A DNA stretch of 64,000 bases from Diplocloster modestus (GTDB lineage Bacteria; Bacillota; Clostridia; Lachnospirales; Lachnospiraceae), in NCBI RefSeq assembly GCF_019042245.1, contig NZ_JAHQCX010000003.1, forward strand, positions 186,001 through 250,000. Reading direction: 5' to 3'. Position 1 is the stretch's first letter, and each line of letters starts with the position of its first letter. Under the pieces are notes generated by a model that was given only the letters and a program-made list of their open reading frames with translations, was not told the DNA's origin and ran no database searches. Both the position numbers and the translations under genes were made by a program. Positions 36,127 through 47,364 of this stretch are shown here, piece by piece.

Positions 36127-36537
36127 GGCCGCCAGTCCCGGCCGGGCGGATGCGGCTTGCGGGTTGCTCCGGGAGATTGCAGCCGACGACGGGGCTGTGG
36201 ATGAGGATTGCTTCTCTTGCGGCGGCCGGCCGCTGTATTGGTTTGGTTAGACATAAAATACCGTTATTAGTTACATTTACGGAGGGGTATGGAAATCCCC
36301 ATTTTTCAGGGCACTGTTTGAGCCGTTCTTTGGCGAGTTTGCCCTGAAAAATGTAATAAGGGATTTCCATACCCCGTAGTTAATGTAACTTATAACGGTT
36401 TCTTTGTCTAACCAAACCAATACAGCGGCCGGCCGCCGCAAGAGAAGCAGTCCTCATCCACAGCCCCGTCGGCTGCAATCTCCCGGAGCAACCCGCAAGC
36501 CGCATCCGCCCGGCCGGGACTGGCGGCCTTACGGATC
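36118..36537. repeat. Long GC-rich imperfect palindrome (about 200-base arms)
   Basis: The left arm from GATCCGTAAGGCC (36118) and the right arm ending GGCCTTACGGATC (36537) are reverse complements over almost their whole length, with a three-base indel near 36185 and scattered changes. Shared blocks include GGCGGCCGGCCGC and GGTATGGAAATCCC. The centre is a second stem (TTTTTCAGGGCA with TGCCCTGAAAAA) around a 27-base loop. It begins 9 bases after the trxA stop codon (on the trxA strand). No transposase is present. Confidence 0.9.
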
Positions 36538-36546
36538 GCCTCCATC

Positions 36547-36861
36547 CTAAAGTGCATTTAATTTTGACTCGATCATCTCTTTCGGCACTGCGCCCTGGAT
36601 GGTGTCCACGGCCTGCCCGTCCTTGAAAATAATAAAGGTGGGTATGGACATTACCCGGTACTTTCCGGCTGTCTCCATACTGTTATCCACATTCAGCTTT
36701 CCGACCTTTACCTTACCGGAATATGCGTCCGCCAGCTTCTCCACCACCGGTCCCATCATTTTGCAGGGGCCGCACCAGTCCGCGTAAAAATCCACCAGCA
36801 CCGGAATCTCCGATTTTAATACTTCCTGTTCAAAATTTTCATCATTAAATGTAAGTGCCAT
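36547..36861 (-). CDS. trxA: Thioredoxin
   Basis: 104-residue cytoplasmic disulfide reductase with the active site WCGPCKM (Cys30 and Cys33) and the cis-proline loop MSIPTFIIFKDG. Length and sequence fit TrxA. Its partner reductase is likely the TrxB encoded at 57408. The minus-strand transcript runs straight into the long palindrome, which could serve as its terminator. Confidence 0.96.
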   Translation of the reverse strand: MALTFNDENFEQEVLKSEIPVLVDFYADWCGPCKMMGPVVEKLADAYSGKVKVGKLNVDNSMETAGKYRVMSIPTFIIFKDGQAVDTIQGAVPKEMIESKLNAL

Positions 36862-36868
36862 CTTCTGA

Positions 36869-37033
36869 TCATCCTTTCTTCTTTTTCTTCGTAATTTTTG
36901 CTGTTTTGTCTAAAATCTTGTTTACCTCATTCATGGAATTCTTCATATCGCGTAACGACCGGTCGAGGCTCGGCTTATTATAAAGCATCTGGTTTACACG
37001 GTCCGACATGTTCCGCTTCGCTGCCATAGACAT
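36869..37033 (-). CDS. Small basic hypothetical protein
   Basis: A 54-residue frame (MSMAAKRNMSDRVNQMLYNK..., ending ITKKKKKG) lies 7 bp upstream of trxA on the same strand. It is rich in Lys/Arg with a C-terminal lysine run and predicted helices. A start at 37027 is equally possible. The ribosome site is weak. It may be co-transcribed with trxA. I do not recognise the family. Confidence 0.5.
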   Translation of the reverse strand: MSMAAKRNMSDRVNQMLYNKPSLDRSLRDMKNSMNEVNKILDKTAKITKKKKKG

Positions 37034-37075
37034 CACTTTACTTCTTTTTTTTAGCTTATGTAGGAAAACCGCCTT

Positions 37076-37726
37076 TTATACAGGCAGCTTGCGGACTGCT
37101 GTTAATTTATGGATTGGATTGCCCATGGATGAGAATTTTTCCTCATATTCCGTCATGACATTTCCCTCATTTAATACGGGGTCATGATGCAGATCGAAGG
37201 TGGATGCCTTTAGGCACCATCCGGCTTCTATCACTTCTTCCAGTGAAAATTCAAATAAAACCCTGTTATCCGTTTTGAACTCCACACGGCCCTCAGGAGC
37301 CAGAATCTGATCATAGCGGGCGAAGAACTCCCGGCTGGTCAGCCTGCGTTTGGCATGTCTGTCCTTTGGCCAGGGATCGGAAAAATTCAGATAGATCCGG
37401 TCCACTTCACCCTCCGCAAACACATCCGGAAGATATTCCGCTTCCATCCGGATGAATTTTATGTTCCGCAATCCCTCTTCCTGCTGCTTTTCCAAAGCCC
37501 TGAGCAATACGCTGGAATATTTTTCTATCCCAATATAATTGATTTCCGGATGCTCCTTCGCCAGTGTCATGAGGAACTGGCCCTTCCCCATTCCGATCTC
37601 TATGTGGATCTTATTATGGTTCCCGAAGACCTCATTCCACTTTCCCTTTACGCTCATCTCTTCGTGAACCACGTATGGACTATTTTGGATAATTTCTCTG
37701 GAACCTTTTATATTTCTCAATCTCAA
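37076..37726 (-). CDS. trmB: tRNA (guanine-N7-)-methyltransferase
   Basis: 216-residue SAM-dependent enzyme that methylates G46 of tRNA. Motifs: IEIGMGKGQFL (SAM site), NYIGIEKYSSV, and the family signature NFSDPWPKDRHAKRRLT. The start is TTG at 37724-37726 with AGGAAG about 9 bases upstream. Divergent from the V-ATPase operon. Confidence 0.95.
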   Translation of the reverse strand: MRLRNIKGSREIIQNSPYVVHEEMSVKGKWNEVFGNHNKIHIEIGMGKGQFLMTLAKEHPEINYIGIEKYSSVLLRALEKQQEEGLRNIKFIRMEAEYLPDVFAEGEVDRIYLNFSDPWPKDRHAKRRLTSREFFARYDQILAPEGRVEFKTDNRVLFEFSLEEVIEAGWCLKASTFDLHHDPVLNEGNVMTEYEEKFSSMGNPIHKLTAVRKLPV

Positions 37727-37840
37727 ATTTTAACACTTCCTTTATTCTTTACGTTATTTTACACTATTCTACTAAAAATTGAAAGACGTTTTTTGTTATA
37801 TTCGCTAATGTCAAAATATAAAAAAAGGAGTATGATAATA

Positions 37841-37927
37841 ATGTTTATGAGATACTTACAAAGCATAGGTTTTACCTATTTTAGAAGGAGGCTGCTATAT
37901 GGAGCTGATCATCAATCAATTGTCTGA
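37841..37927 (+). CDS. Possible 28-residue leader peptide of the V-ATPase operon
   Basis: AAGGAG at 37825-37830 is 10 bases ahead of ATG 37841, and the frame MFMRYLQSIGFTYFRRRLLYG... ends at TGA 37925-37927, overlapping the first ATPase gene (37899) by 29 bases. The arrangement could couple translation of the first subunit. It may also be chance. Confidence 0.35.
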   Translation: MFMRYLQSIGFTYFRRRLLYGADHQSIV

Positions 37928-38210
37928 GATCGAAACCGCATCGGTTAAAATCATCGAACATGCTACAGAACAGAAAAAGGAAGTTGCTGAGCACTTCAAA
38001 CAGTTGACACAGGATTTTGACGAGCAGGTTGACCTGGACACACAGAAGCGGCTGTCGGATCTGAATATAAAGTTAACAAAAGAAAAAGAGCAAGAACTGG
38101 TTAAGTTAAAGGATGATACGGAAAATCTGATGATGACTTTAGACAAAGCTTATGAAGATCATCACACGGAGCTGGCCAAATATGTAGTGGACCAAATCAT
38201 AAAGGAGTAG
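37899..38210 (+). CDS. V/A-type ATPase peripheral-stalk subunit (G/H-like)
   Basis: 103-residue, almost entirely helical, charged protein (EHFKQLTQDFDEQVDLDTQKRLSDLNIKLTKEKEQELVKLKDD) consistent with the coiled-coil stalk subunit that pairs with subunit E. It is first in the nine-gene ATPase operon. AAGGAGG precedes the ATG. Sequence alone is weakly diagnostic; the position supports the call. Confidence 0.78.
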   Translation: MELIINQLSEIETASVKIIEHATEQKKEVAEHFKQLTQDFDEQVDLDTQKRLSDLNIKLTKEKEQELVKLKDDTENLMMTLDKAYEDHHTELAKYVVDQIIKE

Positions 38211-38214
38211 CACT

Positions 38215-39252
38215 ATGGGCAATATATTAACCTACGGCGGAATCGCAACAAAGATCCGTGCCATGCAGAAAAATTTAATAAAACCCGACGATTACCGGGA
38301 ACTGGTTCTGCTTGGCAGTGTGCCCGAGGCTGTCAATTATCTCCGGTCAAAGCCCGCCTACCAGCATCTGCTGGAACCCATCGATGAGGCGCATCTGCAT
38401 CGTGGAGACGTGGAAGCCGTACTGGTACGTTCCCTCTATAAAGACTTTTCCAAGCTCTACCGGTTTTCAGGATTGAAGCAGCGCCGTTTTCTGGATATGT
38501 ATTTTCGGCAGTATGATATCATTCTCATGAAATATTTTCTGCGGACGATCTTTAATCCTACGGATGAGACATGGAATCCACAGATGGCGGGAGAATTTTT
38601 CCGTAAGCATTCCACCCTGGATTTGGAGAAGCTGGTCACGGCAAAGACTGTCGATGAATTCGTCAATGACCTTTCGGGAACCGAGTACCATAAGCCGTTG
38701 ATGCACTTGGCACAGATGGAGCATCCAACTTTGTTTGACTATGAAATGACACTGGATCTGTTCTATTTCTCCTACCTCTGGAAAACATACCATAAGATGT
38801 TCAAAGGAAAGGAATTAACGACACTCAGGGAAACCTATGGAAGTATGATCGATTTGTTGAATATCCAATGGATTTACCGGTCAAAGAAATATTACCGGAT
38901 TACCAACGCCGATATTTACGCCCTGCTCATACCGATCCGGTTCAAACTGAAACAGGTTCAGATTGCGCAGCTGGTGGAGGCGGCGGACATGAATGAATTC
39001 GACCATGTTCTGCTTACTACTTATTACGTGAAACGGGCGGATGAATTAAACGGGGCGCAGTTAGAATCCCTGTATAATAATCTGATCTATAAAATGCATC
39101 AGCTGGCGAAACGGAGGAATCCATATTCCATCGCCTGTATCAACTCCTATCTCTTTGAAAAGGGACAGGAGATCGACAATCTGACCACAATACTGGAATC
39201 TATCCGCTATGGCTTACAGCCGGCTGATATCATGAAGTACATTATCATTTAA
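38215..39252 (+). CDS. V/A-type ATP synthase subunit C
   Basis: 345-residue, mostly helical subunit that links the central stalk to the membrane ring. Typical features: GGIATKIRAMQKNLI at the start, YDIILMKYFLRTIF and RRNPYSIACINSYLFEKGQEIDNLTTILESIRYGL at the end, the last a family hallmark. Five bases after the stalk gene. Confidence 0.92.
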   Translation: MGNILTYGGIATKIRAMQKNLIKPDDYRELVLLGSVPEAVNYLRSKPAYQHLLEPIDEAHLHRGDVEAVLVRSLYKDFSKLYRFSGLKQRRFLDMYFRQYDIILMKYFLRTIFNPTDETWNPQMAGEFFRKHSTLDLEKLVTAKTVDEFVNDLSGTEYHKPLMHLAQMEHPTLFDYEMTLDLFYFSYLWKTYHKMFKGKELTTLRETYGSMIDLLNIQWIYRSKKYYRITNADIYALLIPIRFKLKQVQIAQLVEAADMNEFDHVLLTTYYVKRADELNGAQLESLYNNLIYKMHQLAKRRNPYSIACINSYLFEKGQEIDNLTTILESIRYGLQPADIMKYIII

Positions 39253-39271
39253 GTAAGAGGAGGTAACACCG

Positions 39272-41660
<2,389 letters not shown>

Positions 41661-41666
41661 ACTGTC

Positions 41667-41975
41667 ATGAAGTGTTTTCTGATCAGTGATAATGTGGACA
41701 CCCAGACAGGTATGCGACTGGCAGGGGTGGATGGTGTCGTGGTTCATGAGAGGGCCGAGTTAAAAGCGGCTCTGGAAGGAGTCCTAAAAGACAAAGAAAT
41801 CGGCATCGTCCTGCTGACCGAAAAATTCGGCCGGGAATTTCCGGAGATCATCGACGATATTAAGTTGAACCGGAAGCTCCCGCTTATCGTGGAAATACCT
41901 GACCGGCACGGAACCGGCCGTAAGCCAGACTTTATCACTGCCTACGTAAATGAGGCCATTGGGATTAAATTGTAA
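41667..41975 (+). CDS. V/A-type ATP synthase subunit F
   Basis: 102-residue central-stalk subunit with the Rossmann-like fold: MKCFLISDNVDTQTGMRLAGVDG, IGIVLLTEKFG and PLIVEIPDRHG. Sits 6 bp after subunit K. Confidence 0.92.
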   Translation: MKCFLISDNVDTQTGMRLAGVDGVVVHERAELKAALEGVLKDKEIGIVLLTEKFGREFPEIIDDIKLNRKLPLIVEIPDRHGTGRKPDFITAYVNEAIGIKL

Positions 41976-41994
41976 TGAAAAGAAGGTGAGTCCT

Positions 41995-42564
41995 ATGACA
42001 ACAGAAGAAAAGCTTCAGCACTTTCAGGCTTCGGCCATGGAAGATGCGAGACAGCAAAGCCGGCAGATGCTGGATGATTACACGAAAGCCCTGGAAAAAG
42101 AGCTGGAAGAGCATAAACAGGACAAATTGCGGCAGGCGAAGCTTCAGATAGAGATGCAGACAGCGGATCTGGAACGTAACAAGAATAAAGAACTTTCCCG
42201 TGAGCAGCTTCATATTAAGAGAAAGTTGACAAGGCAACAATCTGCGCTGACCGATAAGCTCTTTGTGGAGATCGGCGATATGCTGACCAACTTCACCTCA
42301 ACGCATGAATATAACGATATGCTGATACGGCAGATCCGGGAGGCCAAGGAATTCGCGAAAGAGGATGAGATCATTATCTATATAGATCCTTCCGATTCTT
42401 CCCGCCTGGCAGGCCTTGAGATGGCTACGGGAGTCGGTCTTACCATCAGCCAGTATTCCTTTTTGGGCGGAACCCGAGCGGTGATCCCCTCTAAGAATAT
42501 TCTGATCGACAATTCCTTCCAGACCAAGCTTGCAGAAGCCAAAGAAGCATTCACATGGAGGTAA
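41995..42564 (+). CDS. V/A-type ATP synthase subunit E-like
   Basis: 189-residue stalk protein: a long N-terminal coiled coil (EDARQQSRQMLDDYTKALEKELEEHKQDKLRQAKLQIEMQ, split here as one region over residues 17-75) and a C-terminal alpha/beta domain. The ATG at 41995 has AAGAAGGTGAG upstream; an earlier in-frame start overlaps subunit F. Peripheral stalk partner of the G/H-like protein. Confidence 0.82.
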   Translation: MTTEEKLQHFQASAMEDARQQSRQMLDDYTKALEKELEEHKQDKLRQAKLQIEMQTADLERNKNKELSREQLHIKRKLTRQQSALTDKLFVEIGDMLTNFTSTHEYNDMLIRQIREAKEFAKEDEIIIYIDPSDSSRLAGLEMATGVGLTISQYSFLGGTRAVIPSKNILIDNSFQTKLAEAKEAFTWR

Positions 42565-42570
42565 AGACAG

Positions 42571-44337
42571 GTGACAAGTAAAGGTGTTATATACGGAATC
42601 AACGGCCCGGTCGTCTATGTGAAAGGCCGGACTGAATTTAAAATGGCAGAGATGGTTTACGTCGGGAACGAGAGGCTTGTCGGTGAAGTAATCCGTCTTT
42701 CCTCCGAGCGGACCACCATCCAGGTATATGAGGAGACCACCGGCGTCAAACCCGGCGAACCCGTGGTGGGAACCGGCGCGCCTATCTCCGTCACACTGGC
42801 GCCGGGTATTCTGGACAATATCTTTGACGGGATCGAGCGTCCGCTGGCAAAAATAGCGGAGCGTTCCGGCTCTTACATTTCCCGCGGTATCAGCGTGGAT
42901 TCCCTGGACGGCGAGAAGCTGTGGGATGCCCATATTACCGTCCGCGAGGGCCAGGAGGTCCTGGGCGGTTCGATTATCTGCGAAGTCCAGGAAACGCATG
43001 CCATTGTACACAAATGTATGGTTCCTCCCGATATGGAGGGAACGATTATCAGCGCAGTAACTGACGGTAAATATACCATTCACGATACCATCGCCGTACT
43101 TCAGCTGGAGGACGGCACCGAGGTAAATCTAACCATGGTCCAGAAATGGCCGATCCGTGTGCCCAGGCCGGTACATAAGCGTTTCCCGGCTTCCAGGCCC
43201 CTGATCACCGGCCAGCGTATCCTGGACACCCTGTTCCCCATAGCCAAGGGCGGAACCGCTGCCGTGCCCGGAGGGTTCGGCACCGGAAAAACCATGACCC
43301 AGCACCAGATCGCCAAATGGTCAGATGCCGACATTATTATCTACATCGGCTGCGGAGAGCGTGGAAATGAAATGACACAGGTACTGGAGGATTTCTCAAA
43401 GCTTACGGACCCCCGCACCGGAAATAAACTGATGGCCCGTACCACTCTGATCGCCAACACATCCAACATGCCCGTGGCGGCCCGTGAAGCCAGTATCTAC
43501 ACTGGTATCACCCTGGCCGAATACTACCGGGACATGGGATATGATGTGGCTATCATGGCGGATTCCACTTCCCGCTGGGCGGAGGCTCTGCGTGAGCTGT
43601 CCGGACGTCTGGAGGAGATGCCCGCTGAGGAAGGTTTCCCGGCCTACCTGGCTTCCCGGCTCTCGGAGTTCTATGAGCGTGCCGGTATGATGCATAATAT
43701 GAACGGAACGGAAGGCAGCGTATCCATTATCGGTGCCGTATCGCCCCAGGGCGGTGACTTCTCCGAGCCGGTTACCCAGAATACGAAGCGTTTCGTCCGC
43801 TGTTTCTGGGGCTTGGATAAATCCCTGGCCTACGCCAGACATTTCCCTGCCATCCACTGGCTTACCAGCTACAGTGAATACCTGCAGGATCTGGCCCCCT
43901 GGTACAAGGACAATGTTTCACCCAATTTCGTGGACTACCGGAACCAGCTGATGGCGATCCTGAACCAGGAAAGCTCACTTATGGAGATCGTGAAGCTGAT
44001 CGGCAGTGATGTCCTCCCCGACGACCAGAAGCTGGTGTTAGAGATCGCCAGGGTCATCCGCCTGGGCTTCCTGCAGCAGAACGCCTTCCATCAGGAAGAT
44101 ACCTGTGTACCCATGGAAAAACAGTTCCGGATGATGGAGATCATCCTCTACCTATACCGCAAGTGCAGATCGCTGATCACGATGGGAATGCCCATCTCCG
44201 TACTGCGGGAGGAAAACATTTTTGAAAAAATAATCTCCGTCAAATATGATATCGCCAATGACGAGATGTATAAATTTGATGAATATGAAAAAGATATCGA
44301 TGCTTTCTATAACCGTGTTATGGAAAAGAATGCGTAA
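42571..44337 (+). CDS. V/A-type ATP synthase subunit A (catalytic)
   Basis: 588-residue catalytic subunit. The P-loop GGFGTGKT lies about residues 233-240, with family marks IYIGCGERGNEM, MADSTSRWAEALRE and the non-homologous insertion region (residues about 115-190). The start is GTG at 42571, eight bases after GGAGGT. Confidence 0.97.
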   Translation: MTSKGVIYGINGPVVYVKGRTEFKMAEMVYVGNERLVGEVIRLSSERTTIQVYEETTGVKPGEPVVGTGAPISVTLAPGILDNIFDGIERPLAKIAERSGSYISRGISVDSLDGEKLWDAHITVREGQEVLGGSIICEVQETHAIVHKCMVPPDMEGTIISAVTDGKYTIHDTIAVLQLEDGTEVNLTMVQKWPIRVPRPVHKRFPASRPLITGQRILDTLFPIAKGGTAAVPGGFGTGKTMTQHQIAKWSDADIIIYIGCGERGNEMTQVLEDFSKLTDPRTGNKLMARTTLIANTSNMPVAAREASIYTGITLAEYYRDMGYDVAIMADSTSRWAEALRELSGRLEEMPAEEGFPAYLASRLSEFYERAGMMHNMNGTEGSVSIIGAVSPQGGDFSEPVTQNTKRFVRCFWGLDKSLAYARHFPAIHWLTSYSEYLQDLAPWYKDNVSPNFVDYRNQLMAILNQESSLMEIVKLIGSDVLPDDQKLVLEIARVIRLGFLQQNAFHQEDTCVPMEKQFRMMEIILYLYRKCRSLITMGMPISVLREENIFEKIISVKYDIANDEMYKFDEYEKDIDAFYNRVMEKNA

Positions 44338-44353
44338 GGAGGCCTGAAGCGGC

Positions 44354-45787
44354 ATGTCTATCGAATATTTAGGATTAAGTGAGATTAATGGCCCTCTGAT
44401 CGCTCTGGAAGGTGTAAAAAACGCCGCCTACGAGGAAATCGTAGAATTAACGGTTGAGGGCAAAGAAAAGAAATTAGGGCGTATTGTGGAGGTCTACGAC
44501 GACAAAGCCGTTATTCAGGTGTTCGCCGGCTCGGAAAATATGTCCTTACACAACACCCATACAAAACTGACCGGGCATCCCATGGAAATATCCCTGTCCC
44601 CGAAAATGCTGGGACGTACCTTTGACGGTCTGGGACGCCCCATAGACCGGCTGGGCAGAATCGTCTCCGATATTAAGCGGAACGTCAACGGCCTGCCTCT
44701 GAATCCGGTAACCCGTGAGTATCCCAGGAACTACATCCGTACCGGCATCTCCGCCATCGACGGCCTGACCACCCTGATCCGCGGCCAGAAGCTGCCGATC
44801 TTCTCCGGGAACGGACTTCCCCACAATGAGCTGGCCGCCCAGATCGTGCGCCAGGCTTCCCTGGGTGACGCCGAAGCGGACAAAAACTTCGCCATCGTAT
44901 TCGCCGCCATGGGCGTCAAGTACGATGTGGCCGATTTCTTCCGAAGAACCTTCCAGGAGAGCGGGGCATCCGACCATGTGGTCATGTTCTTAAACCTGGC
45001 CAACGACCCGGTGGTGGAGCGTCTGATCACACCCAAGGTAGCTTTAACAGTGGCCGAATATCTGGCCTTTGACTGCAACATGCATGTGCTGGTCATCTTA
45101 ACAGATATGACCTCCTTCGCTGAGGCTATGCGTGAAGTCTCCTCCTCCAAGGGCGAGATCCCTTCCAGAAAGGGTTATCCCGGCTACCTGTACAGCGAAC
45201 TGGCGACTATCTATGAGCGCGCCGGTATCGTGGAGGGCGTAAACGGGTCTGTCACACAGATCCCGATTCTGACCATGCCCAACGATGACATCACGCACCC
45301 CATCCCCGACCTGACCGGTTACATTACCGAAGGCCAGATCGTGCTGGACCGGAACCTGCACGGCCAGTCCGTGTATCCGCCGATCAATATCCTTCCTTCC
45401 CTGTCCCGTCTGATGAAGGACGGTATCGGCGAAGGCTTTACCAGAGCCGATCATCAGGATGTGGCCAATCAGCTGTTCTCCTGCTACGCAAAAGTGGGAG
45501 ACGCCAGAGCTTTAGCCTCCGTTATCGGCGAAGACGAACTGTCCCCTCTGGACAAAAAATATCTGGAATTCGGGAAAGCTTTCGAGATAGAATTCCTGGG
45601 CCAGAGAGCCGACGAAAACCGGACCATCGAAACGACACTGGACATCGGCTGGCACCTGCTGCGTATGCTGCCCAGAGAAGAACTTGACCGAATCGATACA
45701 AAGGTACTGGATGTATATTATAATAAAGAAGAATCTGAGCTGCCTTCCGAAGAGGACAGCACAGATGGACCTTCCAACGCAGAATAA
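44354..45787 (+). CDS. V/A-type ATP synthase subunit B (regulatory)
   Basis: 477-residue non-catalytic hexamer subunit. No P-loop: the site reads [18 protein letters not shown], the usual form. Other marks: [43 protein letters not shown] (family signature) and [15 protein letters not shown]. The acidic C-terminal tail ([12 protein letters not shown]) is a variable extension. GGAGG precedes the ATG. Confidence 0.97.
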   Translation: MSIEYLGLSEINGPLIALEGVKNAAYEEIVELTVEGKEKKLGRIVEVYDDKAVIQVFAGSENMSLHNTHTKLTGHPMEISLSPKMLGRTFDGLGRPIDRLGRIVSDIKRNVNGLPLNPVTREYPRNYIRTGISAIDGLTTLIRGQKLPIFSGNGLPHNELAAQIVRQASLGDAEADKNFAIVFAAMGVKYDVADFFRRTFQESGASDHVVMFLNLANDPVVERLITPKVALTVAEYLAFDCNMHVLVILTDMTSFAEAMREVSSSKGEIPSRKGYPGYLYSELATIYERAGIVEGVNGSVTQIPILTMPNDDITHPIPDLTGYITEGQIVLDRNLHGQSVYPPINILPSLSRLMKDGIGEGFTRADHQDVANQLFSCYAKVGDARALASVIGEDELSPLDKKYLEFGKAFEIEFLGQRADENRTIETTLDIGWHLLRMLPREELDRIDTKVLDVYYNKEESELPSEEDSTDGPSNAE

Positions 45788-45798
45788 GAGGTGATTTC

Positions 45799-46419
45799 AT
45801 GGATCCCAGAACATTTCCCACTAAAGGAAATCTGATGTTAGCCAAAAACTCCCTGGTTCTATCCAGGCAGGGTTTCGATCTGATGGACAAAAAACGGAAT
45901 ATTCTGATACGGGAAATCATGAATCTGATCGATCAGGCAAAGGAAATCCAGACCCAGATCGATTCCACCTTCACAGCGGCTTATATCGCCCTCCAGAAGG
46001 CCAATATCGAGATGGGGATCCATTATGTCTACGATCTGGCCAGGACCATCCCCATCGAGTCCTCCATCGAGATCAAGTCCCGAAGTGTCATGGGGACAGA
46101 AATCCCCCTGGTCCGGTATGAAAGCCAGACCAATGCTCCGGCCTACGATTTCATGTCCACCAAGGAGTCATTAGATAAAGCCAAAACCTGTTTTGAAAAA
46201 GTGAAGGACCTGACGATTCAGCTGGCCATGATTGAAAATGCCGCCTACCGGCTGGCAGCCAATATCAAGAAAACCCAAAAACGCGCCAACGCGCTTAAGA
46301 ATATTACGATCCCCCACTATACGGAGCTGGTCACATCGATCACCAACGCTCTGGAAGAAAAAGAACGGGAAGAATTTACCCGTCTGAAAGTAATAAAACG
46401 AATGCAGTCCAAGCGGTAA
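45799..46419 (+). CDS. V/A-type ATP synthase subunit D
   Basis: 206-residue rotor shaft with N- and C-terminal coiled coils: PTKGNLMLAKNSLVLSRQGFDLMDKKRNILIREI and RRANALKNI-type end (QKRANALKNITIPHYTELVTSITNALEEKEREEFTRLKVIK). Last gene of the operon and 12 bp after subunit B; an intrinsic terminator follows. Confidence 0.95.
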   Translation: MDPRTFPTKGNLMLAKNSLVLSRQGFDLMDKKRNILIREIMNLIDQAKEIQTQIDSTFTAAYIALQKANIEMGIHYVYDLARTIPIESSIEIKSRSVMGTEIPLVRYESQTNAPAYDFMSTKESLDKAKTCFEKVKDLTIQLAMIENAAYRLAANIKKTQKRANALKNITIPHYTELVTSITNALEEKEREEFTRLKVIKRMQSKR

Positions 46420-46430
46420 GAAAGAGAAAA

Positions 46431-46474
46431 CAGAGGAGCCCTGCCGTCATGGACAGCAGGGCTCCTCTGTTTTT
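46431..46474. terminator. Bidirectional terminator after the V-ATPase operon
   Basis: A perfect 14-bp stem (CAGAGGAGCCCTGC with GCAGGGCTCCTCTG) is flanked by TTTTT on the plus side and by TTTTCTCTT on the minus strand, so it can end both the ATPase operon and the convergent regulator gene. Confidence 0.93.
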
Positions 46475-46495
46475 CGTTTTACTATTATCGGGAAA

Positions 46496-47311
46496 TCAGC
46501 GTTCTGTGGTATCCCTCAGATGCTTTGCAAGCTCGGCTTCTTTATAACGCTCTTCTTCCAGGGAGGTTTCCAAGCGTCTGTAGTATTGGGAGGGAGGCAC
46601 CTTTTCCAATTTTTTAAATACTCTGGAGTAGACCCGGTAATCTTTAAATCCAACACTTCCAGCGATTTCAGCTATGGACTTTTGGCTTGTCATGAGCAGT
46701 ATCTTTGACTTTTCGATCCGTAAATGAGTAAGATATGACAAAAAGTTCACACCCATTTTATTCCGAAACATCTGGCTGACATATACGGGACTAAGATAAA
46801 ATTTATCGGCAAGGACCTTCAGTGTGATTTCTTCCTGAAGATTTTCCTGTATATATTTTGTCATTTCAAATATCATTTTGTCTTCTCTTTCAATCTTGTC
46901 TGTCTCCTGTCTTTCACAAAACGTTTTTTCCTGATACAACGCAATCTTCAGATTGTCAATAACATCGCCGAATTCTTCATAGTCCACGGGTTTTCGTATA
47001 TAATCGACAATTTTCAGCTTTATGGCTTCTTTACAGTAATGAAAATCGTCATACCCGCTTACCACGATAAAGGCAATCCCGGGATCTTTGGCCTTCAATA
47101 TGCGGATCACATCCAGGCCGTTGATAATCGGGATGTTGATATCCATAATTACCACATCGGGCTTCAGCAAAGCAGCCTGATTGATGGCCTCCACACCGTC
47201 GCTGGCCTCCCCGACAACTTCGCAGTCATGCTCTTCCCATGAAAACAGTTTCTTGAAGCCTTCCCGGATCATATGTTCATCATCTACAAGCAATACCTTC
47301 CATCTTTTCAT
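46496..47311 (-). CDS. Response regulator with AraC-type DNA-binding domain (YesN-like)
   Basis: 271-residue regulator. Receiver domain with DDE at 10-12, D57 (VVIMDINIP) and the conserved Lys in YIRKPVDYEEF; C-terminal AraC-type helix-turn-helix pair (EITLKVLADKFYLSPVYVSQMFRNKMG and QKSIAEIAGSVGFKDYRVYSRVFKKLEKVPPSQY). The ATG at 47311 has GGAGG upstream. Last gene of the operon that also encodes its kinase and a sugar ABC transporter. Confidence 0.93.
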   Translation of the reverse strand: MKRWKVLLVDDEHMIREGFKKLFSWEEHDCEVVGEASDGVEAINQAALLKPDVVIMDINIPIINGLDVIRILKAKDPGIAFIVVSGYDDFHYCKEAIKLKIVDYIRKPVDYEEFGDVIDNLKIALYQEKTFCERQETDKIEREDKMIFEMTKYIQENLQEEITLKVLADKFYLSPVYVSQMFRNKMGVNFLSYLTHLRIEKSKILLMTSQKSIAEIAGSVGFKDYRVYSRVFKKLEKVPPSQYYRRLETSLEEERYKEAELAKHLRDTTER

Positions 47312-47364
47312 ATTGCCTCCCTGCATGTTACTGTTACGGCTGCCGTCTGTAATTGGTTAACAGC

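Noticed and set aside
36118-36537. Insertion sequence or MITE
   Set aside because: No transposase, no clear target-site duplication at the ends, and arms far longer than typical terminal repeats. A non-autonomous element remains possible but is not supported.
37355-37927. 190-codon open frame antisense to trmB that runs into the V-ATPase leader
   Set aside because: Most of it is the reverse strand of a clear trmB gene; only the last 28 codons have their own ribosome site.
44354-45787. Missing P-loop in ATPase subunit B as a defect
   Set aside because: Non-catalytic B subunits normally lack it.
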